Positions 17,205-25,838 of a DNA stretch of 64,000 bases are shown piece after piece. The number at the start of each line of letters is the position of its first letter. Positions within the stretch are counted from its first letter, which is position 1. The translations under genes and the position numbers were made by a program. The DNA lies in contig NZ_CP050699.1 of assembly GCF_005116675.2 (NCBI RefSeq), positions 2,503,001 to 2,567,000 on the forward strand. Direction: 5' to 3'. The notes under the pieces are model-generated. The model was given only the letters and a program-made list of their open reading frames with translations, ran no database searches and had not been told where the DNA came from. The DNA is from Desulfosediminicola ganghwensis. GTDB lineage: Bacteria; Desulfobacterota; Desulfobulbia; Desulfobulbales; Desulfocapsaceae.

Positions 17205-18836
17205 ATGGACCCAATTATTCTTACCGTAGCCTTTACTTTAGGCTATCTCGCCCACAGGGCAAGCCTGCCGCCGATGATAGGCTTTCTGCTTGCCGGGCTT
17301 GGCCTCAATTTGCTGGGCTACACCACAGACCCTATTCTGGCACAAATTGCCGAGTTCGGTGTAACCCTGCTGCTTTTCACCATTGGTCTCAAACTCGATA
17401 TCAAGAACCTGTTCAAGCCGGAAGTATGGGCTGGCGCATCGATCCATATGGTGCTCACCACGGCACTCTTCGGTCTTCTACTCTTTCTGCTAAGTCATAG
17501 CGGACTTCAGTTTTTCCTGGGCCTTGATATGACCACGGCAATGCTCGTGGCCTTTGGTCTCAGCTTTTCATCCACAGTTTTTGCCGTGAAAGTGCTTGAA
17601 GGAAATGGCCGGATGGATTCGCTGAACGGCCGTACCGCTATTGGTATACTCATTATTCAGGACCTGATAGCCGTTGTCTTTCTTACTATCTCGGCTGGCA
17701 AAATGCCGTCTCCGTATGCGATCCTGGTCCTGGCAGCACTTCCTTTGGCAAGGGCACTGATTTTTCGGATGATGGACAGGGTAGGCCATGGCGAACTGCA
17801 GCTAGCCCTGGGGATGTTCCTCACCTTTGTGGTGGGTGCCGCCTTGTTTGATCTGGTCGGCTTGAAGGCAGATCTGGGAGCACTGATAATGGGTGTGCTG
17901 GTGGCGCCTCATAAGCGGGCCAAGGAACTTGCTAATTCGCTTTTGAGTGTGAAAGAGCTGATGCTCATCGCATTCTTTATCGATATCGGCCTTGCCGGGT
18001 TGCCGGGCTGGTCTGGATTCATGGCATCGGTGGTGCTGGTGCTTATGCTTCCCTTGAAAATGGCACTCTACTTTTTCATTCTTAGTCGCTTCAAACTCAG
18101 CGCCCGCAGTTCGTTCAAATCGACCATGAATCTCTCAAACTATTCAGAATTTGGTCTGATAGTCTGCTACATGGCGGTTTCGACCGGAATGCTCGATAAA
18201 CAGTGGCTGGTGGTTATGGCCATTGCCCTCTCTCTTTCTTTTGTTGCGGCATCTCCCCTCAACAAATTCGGTGATCGTATTTACGAGCGTTTTGGAGATC
18301 TCCTGAAAAAGTTTGAGAGTAAGGAGAGGCATCCTGAAGAGAAGCCTGTTCCTGTTGGCGATTGGCGGATAGCGATCGTTGGTATGGGGCGAATCGGTTC
18401 CGGCGCTTATGATGTGTTTCGTAAACAGTATGGTGATGTTGTGGTCGGCCTCGACTACGATCCTGCCAGTGTTGCACAGCAGAAGGAGGAGGGCAGACAG
18501 GTACTACTGGGTGATGTTACAGACCCGGATTACTGGCACAGGTTACCAAGGGGGAAATCGAAACTGAAAATGGTAATCCTGGCCATGCCCTGCATGGATG
18601 CAAAACTCTATGTCACCAGCGTACTGAAAAAAAATAACTTTCCCGGAACCATCGCTTCCGTTGCCATGTTTGATGACGAGATAAACACACTCCTGGAAGC
18701 GGGGGTTGATACGGCTTTTAATGTGTACACAGAGGCTGGTGCCGGATTAGCTAACCACATTAAAGAAAATATAACGCTTGAAGACGGAATGTTCAGTCCG
18801 GTTGTCTCTTCTGTTTCACCGAAAAGCGTAAAGTAG
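17205..18836 (+). CDS. KefB/KefC-type monovalent cation:proton antiporter with RCK domain
   Basis: 543 residues. Residues 1-365 form about twelve transmembrane segments of the CPA2 family (PPMIGFLLAGLGLN; FGLSFSSTVFAVKVLEGNG; IQDLIAVVFL). Residues about 385-505 are a Rossmann-type TrkA-N domain (IAIVGMGRIGSGAYDVF). Exports K+ in exchange for H+ in the inner membrane, gated by nucleotides or glutathione conjugates. ATG 17205 chosen; upstream about 300 bases (16907-17204) hold only a weak overlapping frame. Monocistronic. Confidence 0.88.
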   Translation: MDPIILTVAFTLGYLAHRASLPPMIGFLLAGLGLNLLGYTTDPILAQIAEFGVTLLLFTIGLKLDIKNLFKPEVWAGASIHMVLTTALFGLLLFLLSHSGLQFFLGLDMTTAMLVAFGLSFSSTVFAVKVLEGNGRMDSLNGRTAIGILIIQDLIAVVFLTISAGKMPSPYAILVLAALPLARALIFRMMDRVGHGELQLALGMFLTFVVGAALFDLVGLKADLGALIMGVLVAPHKRAKELANSLLSVKELMLIAFFIDIGLAGLPGWSGFMASVVLVLMLPLKMALYFFILSRFKLSARSSFKSTMNLSNYSEFGLIVCYMAVSTGMLDKQWLVVMAIALSLSFVAASPLNKFGDRIYERFGDLLKKFESKERHPEEKPVPVGDWRIAIVGMGRIGSGAYDVFRKQYGDVVVGLDYDPASVAQQKEEGRQVLLGDVTDPDYWHRLPRGKSKLKMVILAMPCMDAKLYVTSVLKKNNFPGTIASVAMFDDEINTLLEAGVDTAFNVYTEAGAGLANHIKENITLEDGMFSPVVSSVSPKSVK

Positions 18837-18839
18837 GAT

Positions 18840-18910
18840 TATGCCCTTGCCTACCAACCGGTACTCAGAAAAGGCTGGTTAGCAACCAGGAGTGAGAGGG
18901 CAAGTGCATA
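18840..18910. other. Structured region after the antiporter gene, possible terminator
   Basis: TATGCCCTTGCC at the left pairs, with one mismatch, with GGGCAAGTGCATA at the right, enclosing an inner pairing AACC/GGTT. No T run follows. It may end the antiporter transcript or be the left edge of the accessory region. Confidence 0.35.
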
Positions 18911-19613
18911 GGCCGTGTACGTTACGTTAGTATGCTCAATATAGCTTATGTGTCTGCTGCAATTCATTAGAGAGAATTGTAATGATCACCGATTCTGGTG
19001 TCGACTCACTCCTTGCTTATCTCTCTCATCTCACCGATCTCAAGTCTCGGATTTGTGAAAATCAAATATGTTTTCTGAAGTTGTGGTTTCTCTTTCTGTA
19101 AAAGGAAAATCTGTTTAGAGAGAAACTATACTGGCAGAAATTTCGAAAAAAATATTCCCAAAACGTTACAGGGATTCTGAACCATTTGTAATGCTACTCC
19201 CGATTCAAACGGCATATACGATTTACCCGCATTTATAAGCTACCAACTCAAATAATAAAACGACAACGTGTCGATGCGGCGATGGGGCTGTATATGGTGT
19301 AGTTCAAGCGTAGTACTCTAGATGTAAGATTTGGCGGGCCTAACGTTTATTGGGGTTGCGTAATATACCCATACTCCTATATCACGGTTATTTGCGTATT
19401 ATAGGAACTCGATAGTTTAACCTGATTATCGCTTGCAACTTGAATTTCAATGGCCTACTATGCGTAAAGCAGTGTTATTTTAGTGACATAGGATAGTTTT
19501 TGCGCAAGCTCCAAAATGCCATACCACGCTGTGGAGCTACCCGTTGTGGTACTCCATTTTTGAATGAATTGGATAATACTCCGCAAAAAGGGAGTACTCC
19601 TATATTACACGTT
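18911..19613. other. AT-rich boundary region between core genome and cassette array
   Basis: No gene supported. Composition shifts to AT-rich. A perfect attC-type left core, GCCTAAC, occurs at 19338-19344 and starts a weak palindrome ending near 19395 at CACGGTTAT. A second palindrome at about 19575-19616 (TACTCC...GGAGTA then CACGTTATG) precedes the first cassette gene. If an integron platform existed on the left, its attI should be here, but no integrase fragment was found. Confidence 0.4.
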
Positions 19614-19620
19614 ATGATTA
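19565..19620 (+). repeat. Degenerate attC-like palindrome before first cassette
   Basis: Inner stem TACTCC/GGAGTA around GCAAAAAG, and a right core CACGTTATG like the other sites, but no clear left AAC core. Confidence 0.4.
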
Positions 19621-20132
19621 CAAAAAAAATCATTACGATATCTCCTAAGAATAAGTATGCTTTGTGGTCAATATTGGCGATAATATATACAGCTATATTA
19701 CATTATGCAATTAGACCAAAAATATCCTTTGAATGGATACAAAGCCTGCCTCTTTACATATTGGTCCCTTCTGTAATTCTGGCTTTTATTGGTCTGATGG
19801 CAATATCAGCCTATGCTTCAATGTACAGGCCAATTGTACCTGGACCACCAAACTGGCGAGAACCAGACATTTCTGGCTCATTGACAGTAGAGTTATCTAT
19901 AAACGGTTTCCTAGTGTTTGCCTTATGGTTATCGAAAATAATTATCTTTGCTACATTACTATATTTTTACTTTGATTTAACAGTTGATACCTATATCGAA
20001 AACTTTGATTGTCTGTTAGGTGGTGGTTGTCAGTTAGATCGTTATGATAGAAGTATAATATTGGTTCCAGTCATAATGTTAACGCTAATATTTATTTATC
20101 TAGGCCTAAGAGTATACGATAAGCTTAAATAA
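19614..20132 (+). CDS. Cassette gene: four-helix membrane protein, unknown
   Basis: 172 residues from ATG 19614, which lies inside the right core (gttATGa) of the preceding attC-like site, so the cassette has no ribosome site of its own. Hydrophobic segments: ALWSILAIIYTAILHYAI, LYILVPSVILAFIGLMAISA, LVFALWLSKIIIFATLLYF and IILVPVIMLTLIFIYLGL. The longer frame from 19500 runs back through the attC and is less likely. AT-rich. No family recognised. Confidence 0.6.
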   Translation: MITKKIITISPKNKYALWSILAIIYTAILHYAIRPKISFEWIQSLPLYILVPSVILAFIGLMAISAYASMYRPIVPGPPNWREPDISGSLTVELSINGFLVFALWLSKIIIFATLLYFYFDLTVDTYIENFDCLLGGGCQLDRYDRSIILVPVIMLTLIFIYLGLRVYDKLK

Positions 20133-20150
20133 TAAATGGAAAATATATCA

Positions 20151-20209
20151 TAACCAAGCGTTCGTAGGGACGCGCAAAAGGCGCGCGCCCCACAACTTCA
20201 CGTTGTGCT
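20151..20209 (+). repeat. attC site 1
   Basis: TAACCAAGCGTTCGTAGGG ... CACAACTTCACGTTGTGC. The two arms fold on each other over GCGCG/CGCGC with bulged bases, the layout of an integron attC (about 59 bases). Confidence 0.75.
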
Positions 20210-20741
20210 TAAAAAACAAACTTACATGAAAGTTTCCGATCTAAAGAAAAAGCTGGATGCTAAAACAAAAGAAGATCTTATAAAAGATGTTCTTGATTTA
20301 TTCAAAAAAAATCAGTTTGTCAAAGATTACTATATTGAAAAAGAATCGGACAATCAAAAATCTCCGGTATTTTTGAAACACAAAGAAATAATTGAAAAGG
20401 AATTTTTCCCAGAAAGAGGTGACGGTAAAGCAAGGCTATCAGTTGCTAAAAAAGCTATATCAGAATTCAAAAATATTTCTACCAACAACGTGCTTATAGC
20501 CGATTTAATGATATTTTATGTTGAAACTGGTGTCAATTATACTAATGAATTTGGTGATATAAATGAAAATTTTTATCTAAGCATGGAAAACATGTATGAA
20601 CAAGCACTGAAATTCATCGTTGCAAATAAATTATCAAGCAATTTCCAAGATCGTTGCTTGGAAATTGTAGAAGGCACAGTAAATATTGGTTGGGGTTTTC
20701 ATGACCAAATATCGTTTCTATATGAAAGTTGTTTTGGCTAA
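20205..20741 (+). CDS. Cassette gene: DUF6155-family protein
   Basis: 178 residues from GTG 20205, or 171 from ATG 20226 (more likely start of the conserved part). The N-terminus MKVSDLKKKLDAKTKEDLIK with a following LFKKNQFVKDYY matches my recollection of the DUF6155 family, soluble proteins of unknown role often found in mobile or accessory DNA. The rest is helical (KARLSVAKKAISEFKNIS). No signal peptide. Flanked by attC sites 1 and 2, so a single-gene cassette. Confidence 0.65.
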   Translation: MLKKQTYMKVSDLKKKLDAKTKEDLIKDVLDLFKKNQFVKDYYIEKESDNQKSPVFLKHKEIIEKEFFPERGDGKARLSVAKKAISEFKNISTNNVLIADLMIFYVETGVNYTNEFGDINENFYLSMENMYEQALKFIVANKLSSNFQDRCLEIVEGTVNIGWGFHDQISFLYESCFG

Positions 20742-20786
20742 TTAGCAGAAACCATAATGATCTGATATAAAATAAAAAATAAATTG

Positions 20787-20846
20787 CACAACAAGAAGTA
20801 GAAAAGGACGCGAAAAAGGCGCGCCCCCCTCAACTCAACGCTATGC
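20787..20846 (+). repeat. attC site 2
   Basis: CACAACAAGAAGTAG ... ACTCAACGCTATGCC with central GGACGCG/CGCGCC arms separated by AAAAAGG. Confidence 0.7.
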
Positions 20847-21298
20847 CTAAAAAGATGAAATTTCATTATTTAGTAAGGGGAATCACCTTCATAAATGGCA
20901 AAGTTCTGTTAGTTCGTCATTTAGGTGCCTCAAATACATTTTTACCTGGAGGGCACATCAGCATCGGCGAAAAAGCCGAGACCGCCCTGGCAAGAGAAAT
21001 TGAAGAAGAAATTGGAAACAAAGCCATTGTTCAACGCTTTATTGGAGCAGTCGAGTGCACTTGGGAAGAAAACAACCAGAACAACCATGAAATAAATTTA
21101 GTTTTTGAAGTTGCAATTCCGGACATTGACTCAATTACTCCAGCACACTCAAATGAAAATCATTTAGAGTTCTACTGGGTGGAGCCTAAAGAATTGAAGA
21201 CATACAACCTACAACCGTATCCTCTAGTGAAATGCATTATGGATTGGAAGGATAATTATAACGGCTTTTGGGGTACAACAATGAACCAAAGGTCATAA
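20843..21298 (+). CDS. Cassette gene: NUDIX hydrolase
   Basis: 151 residues. Complete Nudix box G-x5-E-x7-REUxEExGU, seen as GGHISIGEKAETALAREIEE followed by EIG. Family members cleave nucleoside diphosphates linked to another group, using Mg2+; substrate cannot be told from sequence. Its ATG sits in the right core of attC 2 (gctATGcc), so no own ribosome site; an alternative is ATG 20855. Its TAA stop is the first codon of attC 3. Soluble, cytoplasmic. Confidence 0.9.
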   Translation: MPKKMKFHYLVRGITFINGKVLLVRHLGASNTFLPGGHISIGEKAETALAREIEEEIGNKAIVQRFIGAVECTWEENNQNNHEINLVFEVAIPDIDSITPAHSNENHLEFYWVEPKELKTYNLQPYPLVKCIMDWKDNYNGFWGTTMNQRS

Positions 21299-21357
21299 CG
21301 AATCATTCCACATGGTTTCGCAAACACCACGAAACCAGTGAATTCAACGTCATGCGA
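21296..21357 (+). repeat. attC site 3
   Basis: TAACGAATCATTCCACA, inner stem GGTTTCG/CGAAACC, ending GAATTCAACGTCATGCG. Overlaps the stop codon of the NUDIX gene. Confidence 0.75.
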
Positions 21358-21371
21358 AGAAATAAACTATT

Positions 21372-21704
21372 TTGAAGAATAAAGGGTACATAAGCCTAGT
21401 TTTTTCATTCGTTACTGGTATGATAATATGGTGGTTTTCACCAATAGCTAGCGGTAGTTTAGAACCTTGGGATTCAGATTCAATTTATTATATTATTTCT
21501 TTGCTAATCTCCGGCATACTATTAGGCTATTTCTTCCCGACAAAAACTCTAATTATTTATTCAGGTATCTTGCTAGGTCAAATCTTCTATATACTTGTGT
21601 TCTTGCCAAGTGGCCCATTACTATCAATTGGAATATTTTACCTTGTAAGTTATACATTATTGGCATTGCTAAGCGCTTTTGGTACTTCTAAAATTTTGAA
21701 CTAA
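21372..21704 (+). CDS. Cassette gene: small membrane protein
   Basis: 110 residues from a TTG at 21372. Four hydrophobic segments: ISLVFSFVTGMIIWWF, IYYIISLLISGILLGYFF, LIIYSGILLGQIFYILVFL and LSIGIFYLVSYTLLALLSAF. No family recognised. Isolated between attC 3 and attC 4 as a one-gene cassette. Confidence 0.55.
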   Translation: MKNKGYISLVFSFVTGMIIWWFSPIASGSLEPWDSDSIYYIISLLISGILLGYFFPTKTLIIYSGILLGQIFYILVFLPSGPLLSIGIFYLVSYTLLALLSAFGTSKILN

Positions 21705-21714
21705 TATTAAACGC

Positions 21715-21772
21715 ATAACCAACCGTTCCCAGGAACGCGCAAAAGGTGCGCCCTTGAACTAAACGATATGTG
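21715..21772 (+). repeat. attC site 4
   Basis: ATAACCAACCGTTCCCAGG, arms ACGCGC/GTGCGC around AAAAG, ending TTGAACTAAACGATATG. Close in sequence to attC 1 and the site at 28684. Confidence 0.75.
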
Positions 21773-21805
21773 AATTTTAAAAATATCTCATTTGTGGAGG
21801 GCAAA

Positions 21806-22336
21806 ATGAATACCAAATTCAATCTTATGCAATTGCTCGCTAATCCCTTCATCATTGCTGCATTCTGTTTGTCGCCTGCATATGCAGACGACAAACAGAA
21901 AGAAAAATATGAACGTGAATCATTCTCCGCTATTACGAATGAAACCTATAAGCAAGAATGTGGTGCCTGTCATTTCAATTATCAACCAGGTTTGCTTGCT
22001 TCAGCATCTTGGGAAAAACTAATTAATACTTTACCGTTCCATTTTGATGAAGACGTTTCAATAGATGAAAAATCAGTAAATGAAATTGAAAAATACTTAA
22101 TAGAAAATTCAGCAGAGAATTCTACATCAAAAAGAGCCAGAAAAATATTACATAGCCTTAAAGGCCAAGTTCCTCTTAGAATATCAGAAACTCCATATAT
22201 TAAAGAAAAACATCATGAATTGAACTTATCCGTTTTTGACAGGCCTTCAATCGGCTCACGATCAAATTGTATAGCTTGTCATACAACGGCCGAACAAGGT
22301 GACTACGACGATGATAATGTAAAAATACCAAAATAA
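21806..22336 (+). CDS. Cassette gene: exported diheme cytochrome c
   Basis: 176 residues. Start ATG 21806 has its own GGAGG; a GTG at 21770 in the attC is less likely. Signal peptide (ANPFIIAAFCLSPAYA) sends it to the periplasm. Two heme motifs: ECGACHF near residue 50 and CIACHTTAEQGDYDDD near the C-terminus. The layout ECGACH...YQPGLL...W...L...HF and the distal CXXCH followed by an acidic tail match the diheme cytochrome c (DHC) family, electron carriers often next to cytochrome b561. Here it is orphaned in a mobile cassette. Confidence 0.85.
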   Translation: MNTKFNLMQLLANPFIIAAFCLSPAYADDKQKEKYERESFSAITNETYKQECGACHFNYQPGLLASASWEKLINTLPFHFDEDVSIDEKSVNEIEKYLIENSAENSTSKRARKILHSLKGQVPLRISETPYIKEKHHELNLSVFDRPSIGSRSNCIACHTTAEQGDYDDDNVKIPK

Positions 22337-22340
22337 AACA

Positions 22341-22398
22341 CATGTCAAATCGTTCCAAGTGACAGCAAATAGCCGCGGCTCCTCAATTCCACGTTATA
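22341..22398 (+). repeat. attC site 5 (degenerate)
   Basis: CATGTCAAATCGTTCCAAG ... CTCAATTCCACGTTATAG with central AGCCGCGGCT. Left core is imperfect (GTCAAAT). Confidence 0.55.
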
Positions 22399-22427
22399 GA
22401 AATCAAATCTCTTCTAGATTGATAAAA

Positions 22428-22778
22428 ATGAATGATAAAAACATCCCATTTCAAACTATAGATTGGTCAAAAATTCCTAAGACTGAACATAAAGGTGAAA
22501 CCGGTGTTGCATATTGGCAAACCCTCCAATTCGATGGTTTACGAATAAGAATTGTTGAATATTCTGCTGGCTACGTTGCCGACCATTGGTGCCAAAAAGG
22601 TCACATAGTTCATTGCCTTGAAGGTGAAGTTACAAATGAACAAGAAGAAGGTATTAGTTCAGTATTAACTTCAGGTATGTCGTATGTTGTATCAGATGAT
22701 TTGAGCTCTCATCGTTCTGTAACAAAAAATGGTGTAAAACTAATGATAATCGACGGTGATTTTCTCCAGCTTAAATAA
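22428..22778 (+). CDS. Cassette gene: DHCW-motif cupin-fold protein
   Basis: 116 residues from ATG 22428. Contains ADHWCQKGHIVHCLEGE, the signature of the DHCW-motif cupin family: a small beta-barrel whose His/Cys residues may bind a metal. The opening FQTIDWSKIPKTEHKGETG and the closing RLMIIDG-type strand fit the family. Reaction unknown for the family. The upstream frame from 22359 would read through attC 5 and is discarded. Cytoplasmic. Confidence 0.8.
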   Translation: MNDKNIPFQTIDWSKIPKTEHKGETGVAYWQTLQFDGLRIRIVEYSAGYVADHWCQKGHIVHCLEGEVTNEQEEGISSVLTSGMSYVVSDDLSSHRSVTKNGVKLMIIDGDFLQLK

Positions 22779-22790
22779 AAAAAATTATTA

Positions 22791-22857
22791 TAACAGGGAG
22801 TTAGATGCGAAGTCGCTGAAGCTCGCCGGTTATGTCCACGTTAGCTTCCAAGGAAGT
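22791..22857 (+). repeat. attC site 6
   Basis: TAACAGGGAGTTAGATGCG ... GCTCGCCGGTTATGTCCACG-TTAGC. Its right half resembles the site at 25544-25602. Confidence 0.6.
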
Positions 22858-22862
22858 CCCCA

Positions 22863-23249
22863 ATGCTACTCAAAACATTAATTGTCGGATTATTAATCGC
22901 TATAGGTGAAGTAGTAAACGGAAATTTTAGAGTAAGATATCTACATAAGAAGTATGGCGTAAAACGTGCTAAAAAAATAAGTTTTCTTTCTGGGATTATA
23001 ATTATTTACTCTATTTGTTGGTTTACCCTGTCTTGGGTGGAGCCAACTAATTATGTTGATTGTCTTATAATTGGGTCTGTTTGGTTAGTTATTATGATCT
23101 CATTAGATATTCTTTTTGGGAAATATGTATTTAAAATTAAATGGCATAAAATAATTGATGATTTTAACATAATGAAAGGGAATTTGCTCGGAGTTGGGAT
23201 GGTGTTCTTGTTTATTTGTCCAACTATTGTTTTTTTGTTTATTAAATGA
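22863..23249 (+). CDS. Cassette gene: membrane protein, unknown
   Basis: 128 residues, ATG 22863 preceded by AAGGAAG. Four hydrophobic segments, the first with a conserved-looking IGEVVNGNFRVRYLHKKYG loop, last GVGMVFLFICPTIVFLFI. The N-G-N-x-R-x-R-x-L loop suggests a family of small inner-membrane proteins but I cannot name it. Flanked by attC 6 and 7. Confidence 0.6.
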   Translation: MLLKTLIVGLLIAIGEVVNGNFRVRYLHKKYGVKRAKKISFLSGIIIIYSICWFTLSWVEPTNYVDCLIIGSVWLVIMISLDILFGKYVFKIKWHKIIDDFNIMKGNLLGVGMVFLFICPTIVFLFIK

Positions 23250-23253
23250 TCAA

Positions 23254-23316
23254 GCTAACGAATAAGGATAGATTGTGATCGCAAAGCGATCCACAATCTT
23301 ATCCGTGGTTGAACAA
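23254..23316 (+). repeat. attC site 7, abutting IS91-type insertion
   Basis: CTAACGAATAAGGATA, long stem GATTGTG-ATCGC/GCGATCCACAATC with one bulged base, and right core GTTGAAC (GTTRRRY). The GAAC at 23311-23314 is the type of tetranucleotide IS91 elements insert beside. Confidence 0.75.
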
Positions 23317-23502
23317 GCCCGGCTTTTCTCCTAAGGAAATATCTTTTGAAAGTAATTACCCTGGAAGGGGGCCTTGAATTCTAGCTGTAATTATAGAGCA
23401 TAGTTATCCCTTCACCTGACAAGGTGTGAAAGAAACAGATTGTTTTCATAGACTGCATTACCTCCTGCTGAATTTATGTGAGAGCAGCGTCCAGGCTAAT
23501 CA

Positions 23503-24555
23503 TTATCCTGATCTGCCGTAGTCGAATCGAAAGCGTATCACCAGCATAGCCGCCTTGCATTTTGGGCAGGAATACTTTGGCCTTTGCCGCTGTTTTGGCA
23601 CTATTGGGGTAAAGACATGCAGTATAAGCTGAATGAGGGTTCTGATTTTTCTGGCATTGGCGTGCAGAAAACCGTAATCCCGCACGCGTCTGAAGCCTCT
23701 CGGCAGGACATGCTTGACCAGGATGTTCAGGAAATCCTCTGCTTTTACTGTGGAATATCTTAGCTCATCAGTCCTACTGTCACGGTACTTGAAAGTGACA
23801 TTTCCGTTGTGACTTGCCACAATATTTTTCTCGCTGATGACGCCTCGATAGAGATATCTGGCCAGATATTTCAGGGCCGGGAAGCCATTGCCCACGCATT
23901 CACAATGGGCAACCCACTTTTCAGGCAGATTTTGAGGCAGGGACAGGCCTGTTGATTTCAGCATGTCGAGGAATTTGCCGCGGAAGGTTTTGGCCAGGGC
24001 AAATCCATTGAAGAGATAGTCATTTTTCACCTTTCTCCACTTGCCGAATCGTTTATCTATACCGCCGCCAGGGATGAGTACATGAATGTGGGGGTGAAAC
24101 GAGAGGTCTCGCGCGTGGGTGTGCAGGATCATGGTCATGCCGATCTCCGCTCCAAGATGTTTTGGGTTCGCAGCAAAGGATCTAAGGACTTCAGCGACGC
24201 ATTTGAACATCAGGGAATAGACAGTTTTCTGGTGCCCGTATGCCAGGTATCGCAGTTCATATGGTAAGGTAAAGGTGGCCAGGAAGTAGGGGACCGGCAT
24301 GAGCTTCGCCTGCTGTTTATCAAGCCAGGAACTGGTCTGGTGATTGAGGCAGGTTGGGCAGTGGCGGTTGCCGCACGAGAGGGGGCGCCATTCTCCATGC
24401 TGGCAATCAGGGCATCGTGCATAGAGTTCGCCAGATTGAGGGGTTCGACACTGCTGTATGTCCCTCAAAGCCCTCAGTTGCTCTGGGATGGCATTGCCGC
24501 CATGACGAATCATGTACAGGTCGAAGTATTTGTTGATGAGTGATTTAATGTCCAT
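23503..24555 (-). CDS. IS91-family transposase (HUH/Y2 rolling-circle)
   Basis: 350 residues. N-terminal zinc-binding domain with [20 protein letters not shown], then the HUH motif [13 protein letters not shown] and the tyrosine motif YLARYLYRG (two Tyr, Y2 type). A second Cys pair (CPKCKAAML) closes the protein. Nicks and transfers single-stranded DNA by a rolling-circle mechanism. Its ATG overlaps the end of the recombinase reading frame, so the two are coupled. Full length for this subgroup; appears intact. Confidence 0.93.
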   Translation of the reverse strand: MDIKSLINKYFDLYMIRHGGNAIPEQLRALRDIQQCRTPQSGELYARCPDCQHGEWRPLSCGNRHCPTCLNHQTSSWLDKQQAKLMPVPYFLATFTLPYELRYLAYGHQKTVYSLMFKCVAEVLRSFAANPKHLGAEIGMTMILHTHARDLSFHPHIHVLIPGGGIDKRFGKWRKVKNDYLFNGFALAKTFRGKFLDMLKSTGLSLPQNLPEKWVAHCECVGNGFPALKYLARYLYRGVISEKNIVASHNGNVTFKYRDSRTDELRYSTVKAEDFLNILVKHVLPRGFRRVRDYGFLHANARKIRTLIQLILHVFTPIVPKQRQRPKYSCPKCKAAMLVIRFRFDYGRSG

Positions 24556-25461
24556 GTTGCTTCCTCGTTGGGTTCAGCTCCATGGAATTGATCAGCTCGT
24601 TTATGGTGGCAATGCTATCCTTTTCCGCGGTGTAGGTGAGCTGGGCGTAACGGGCAGTGGTTGTGGGGCTTGAATGCCCGAGAAGTTCCTGGATGTGGCG
24701 AAGGCTTAAACCCGCTTCGAGGAGGTGGGTGGCAAAGCTGTGTCTGAGGGAGTGGATGGAGACTTTTTTTTAATGTTACAGGCTGCAACCACCGCTTTCA
24801 TGGCCTGCTGGGTGGAACCGATGTTCATGTGAGAGGTTGCCCTGATGATGGTTTCAGCAGAGCCTCTATAGTTTGGGAAAAGCAGCTTGGGATGGCGATG
24901 ATCCTGCCAGAGAATGCGTAATGCCTTCAGGGTTCGATCAGGCAGTGGAACCAGACGATCTTTATGTCCTTTGCCTCTGCGGATATGTACCCGTCTGCGA
25001 TTGGCATCGATATCTCCGATCTGTAAAGAAAGTGCTTCCTGTAAACGCAACCCCATGGAGTAAGTAGTAAAGAGAAAGACCCGGTAACGGAGTTTGCGCG
25101 TGTTGTGAACAAGTAAGGCAACTTCTTCTCTAGTAAGGATATCCGGGATTGTTTTCACAGTTGGTGGCTTGACGATATTGAGCCATTGCCAGTCCTGCTC
25201 CAGGACGTGCTTCCAGAAGAACATCAGGCCGAGCCTGTCGAGCTTTACCGTACTCCAGGAATAGTTTTCTACCAGACGGGTAAAATAATCTTCGAGCTGC
25301 TCCACCGACAGTTGATCTGGGCAACAATCAAAATGTTCGGTAAGACGACGAACAGCCCGGGCATAGGCGCTGATAGTTGCCTGACTCTTGCCTTGAAGCG
25401 TAAGCTTTTTCAGGTGCCGATCGTAAAGGATTTCAAAACGTTTGGAATCTTTTGCCTTCAT
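24545..25461 (-). CDS. IS91-associated tyrosine recombinase with -1 frameshift at A_AAA_AAG
   Basis: The zero frame (24706-25461, 251 residues) holds the SAM-like N-terminal domain ([20 protein letters not shown]) and the first catalytic Arg ([12 protein letters not shown]), then drifts into junk. In the -1 frame translation continues [36 protein letters not shown] (His-x-x-Arg, His, catalytic Tyr) and stops at 24545, overlapping the transposase ATG by 11 bases. The switch falls in an A8 run (24764-24771) reading ATT AAA AAA AAG, i.e. the slippery heptamer A_AAA_AAG in the correct phase. A -1 slip gives [14 protein letters not shown], matching in-frame relatives (IKKKISVHSLRHSF type). Programmed frameshift or loss of one A from A9: both fit. 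Confidence 0.8.
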
Positions 25462-25543
25462 GGTATACTCCTTTTTCTGTAAGTGTCCGGAATTGGACTC
25501 TTTACTGAAGTATACTCAAGACCTCTGCCGCGTAGCGGCTTCG

Positions 25544-25602
25544 TTCAACCAGGCGGTCAACACGGCCTCGATGAAGCTCACCGGTTACCTTCACGCTAGC
25601 TA
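25544..25602 (+). repeat. attC site 8
   Basis: TCAACCAGGCGGTCAACACGG ... CACCGGTTACCTTCACGCTAGC; right half similar to attC 6. Lies just right of the IS91-type element. Confidence 0.55.
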
Positions 25603-25838
25603 CAATGGATTATCTGCACTGAACATAGAGAGTTTGTGGCAACAGGTAGCAAACTACATTCCACCAGCATCATAAATTCAAATACTGACCACATAATTAA
25701 ATAGTTATAATAGCATTATTCGACGTTACTTTTAGATATAAAGCCCCTGTTGTGTGGTAAAATATATAGATTGTCTTATCAGACCGGGTGGTTCACCTAG
25801 CATGGCAGAGAGCGATAACTGCCAAAGGAGAATAAATT

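Larger units (their letters stand above)
23315..25485 (-). mobile_element. IS91-family element with companion tyrosine recombinase
   Basis: Contains, on the minus strand, a tyrosine recombinase then a Y2/HUH transposase, an arrangement common for IS91-like elements of Desulfobacterota and other proteobacteria. IS91 elements lack inverted repeats and target duplications, so ends are approximate. The left end likely abuts GAAC (23311-23314) in attC 7. The right end lies between the recombinase start (25461) and the next attC (25544). GC-richer than the flanking cassettes. Confidence 0.75.

Noticed and set aside
16969-17229. 86-codon frame before the antiporter
   Set aside because: Overlaps the antiporter start in another frame and has no protein-like pattern or ribosome site.
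24706-25461. Calling the recombinase the integron integrase of the array
   Set aside because: It lacks the extra IntI-specific segment, matches the IS91-companion recombinase pattern, and sits inside an IS91-type element.
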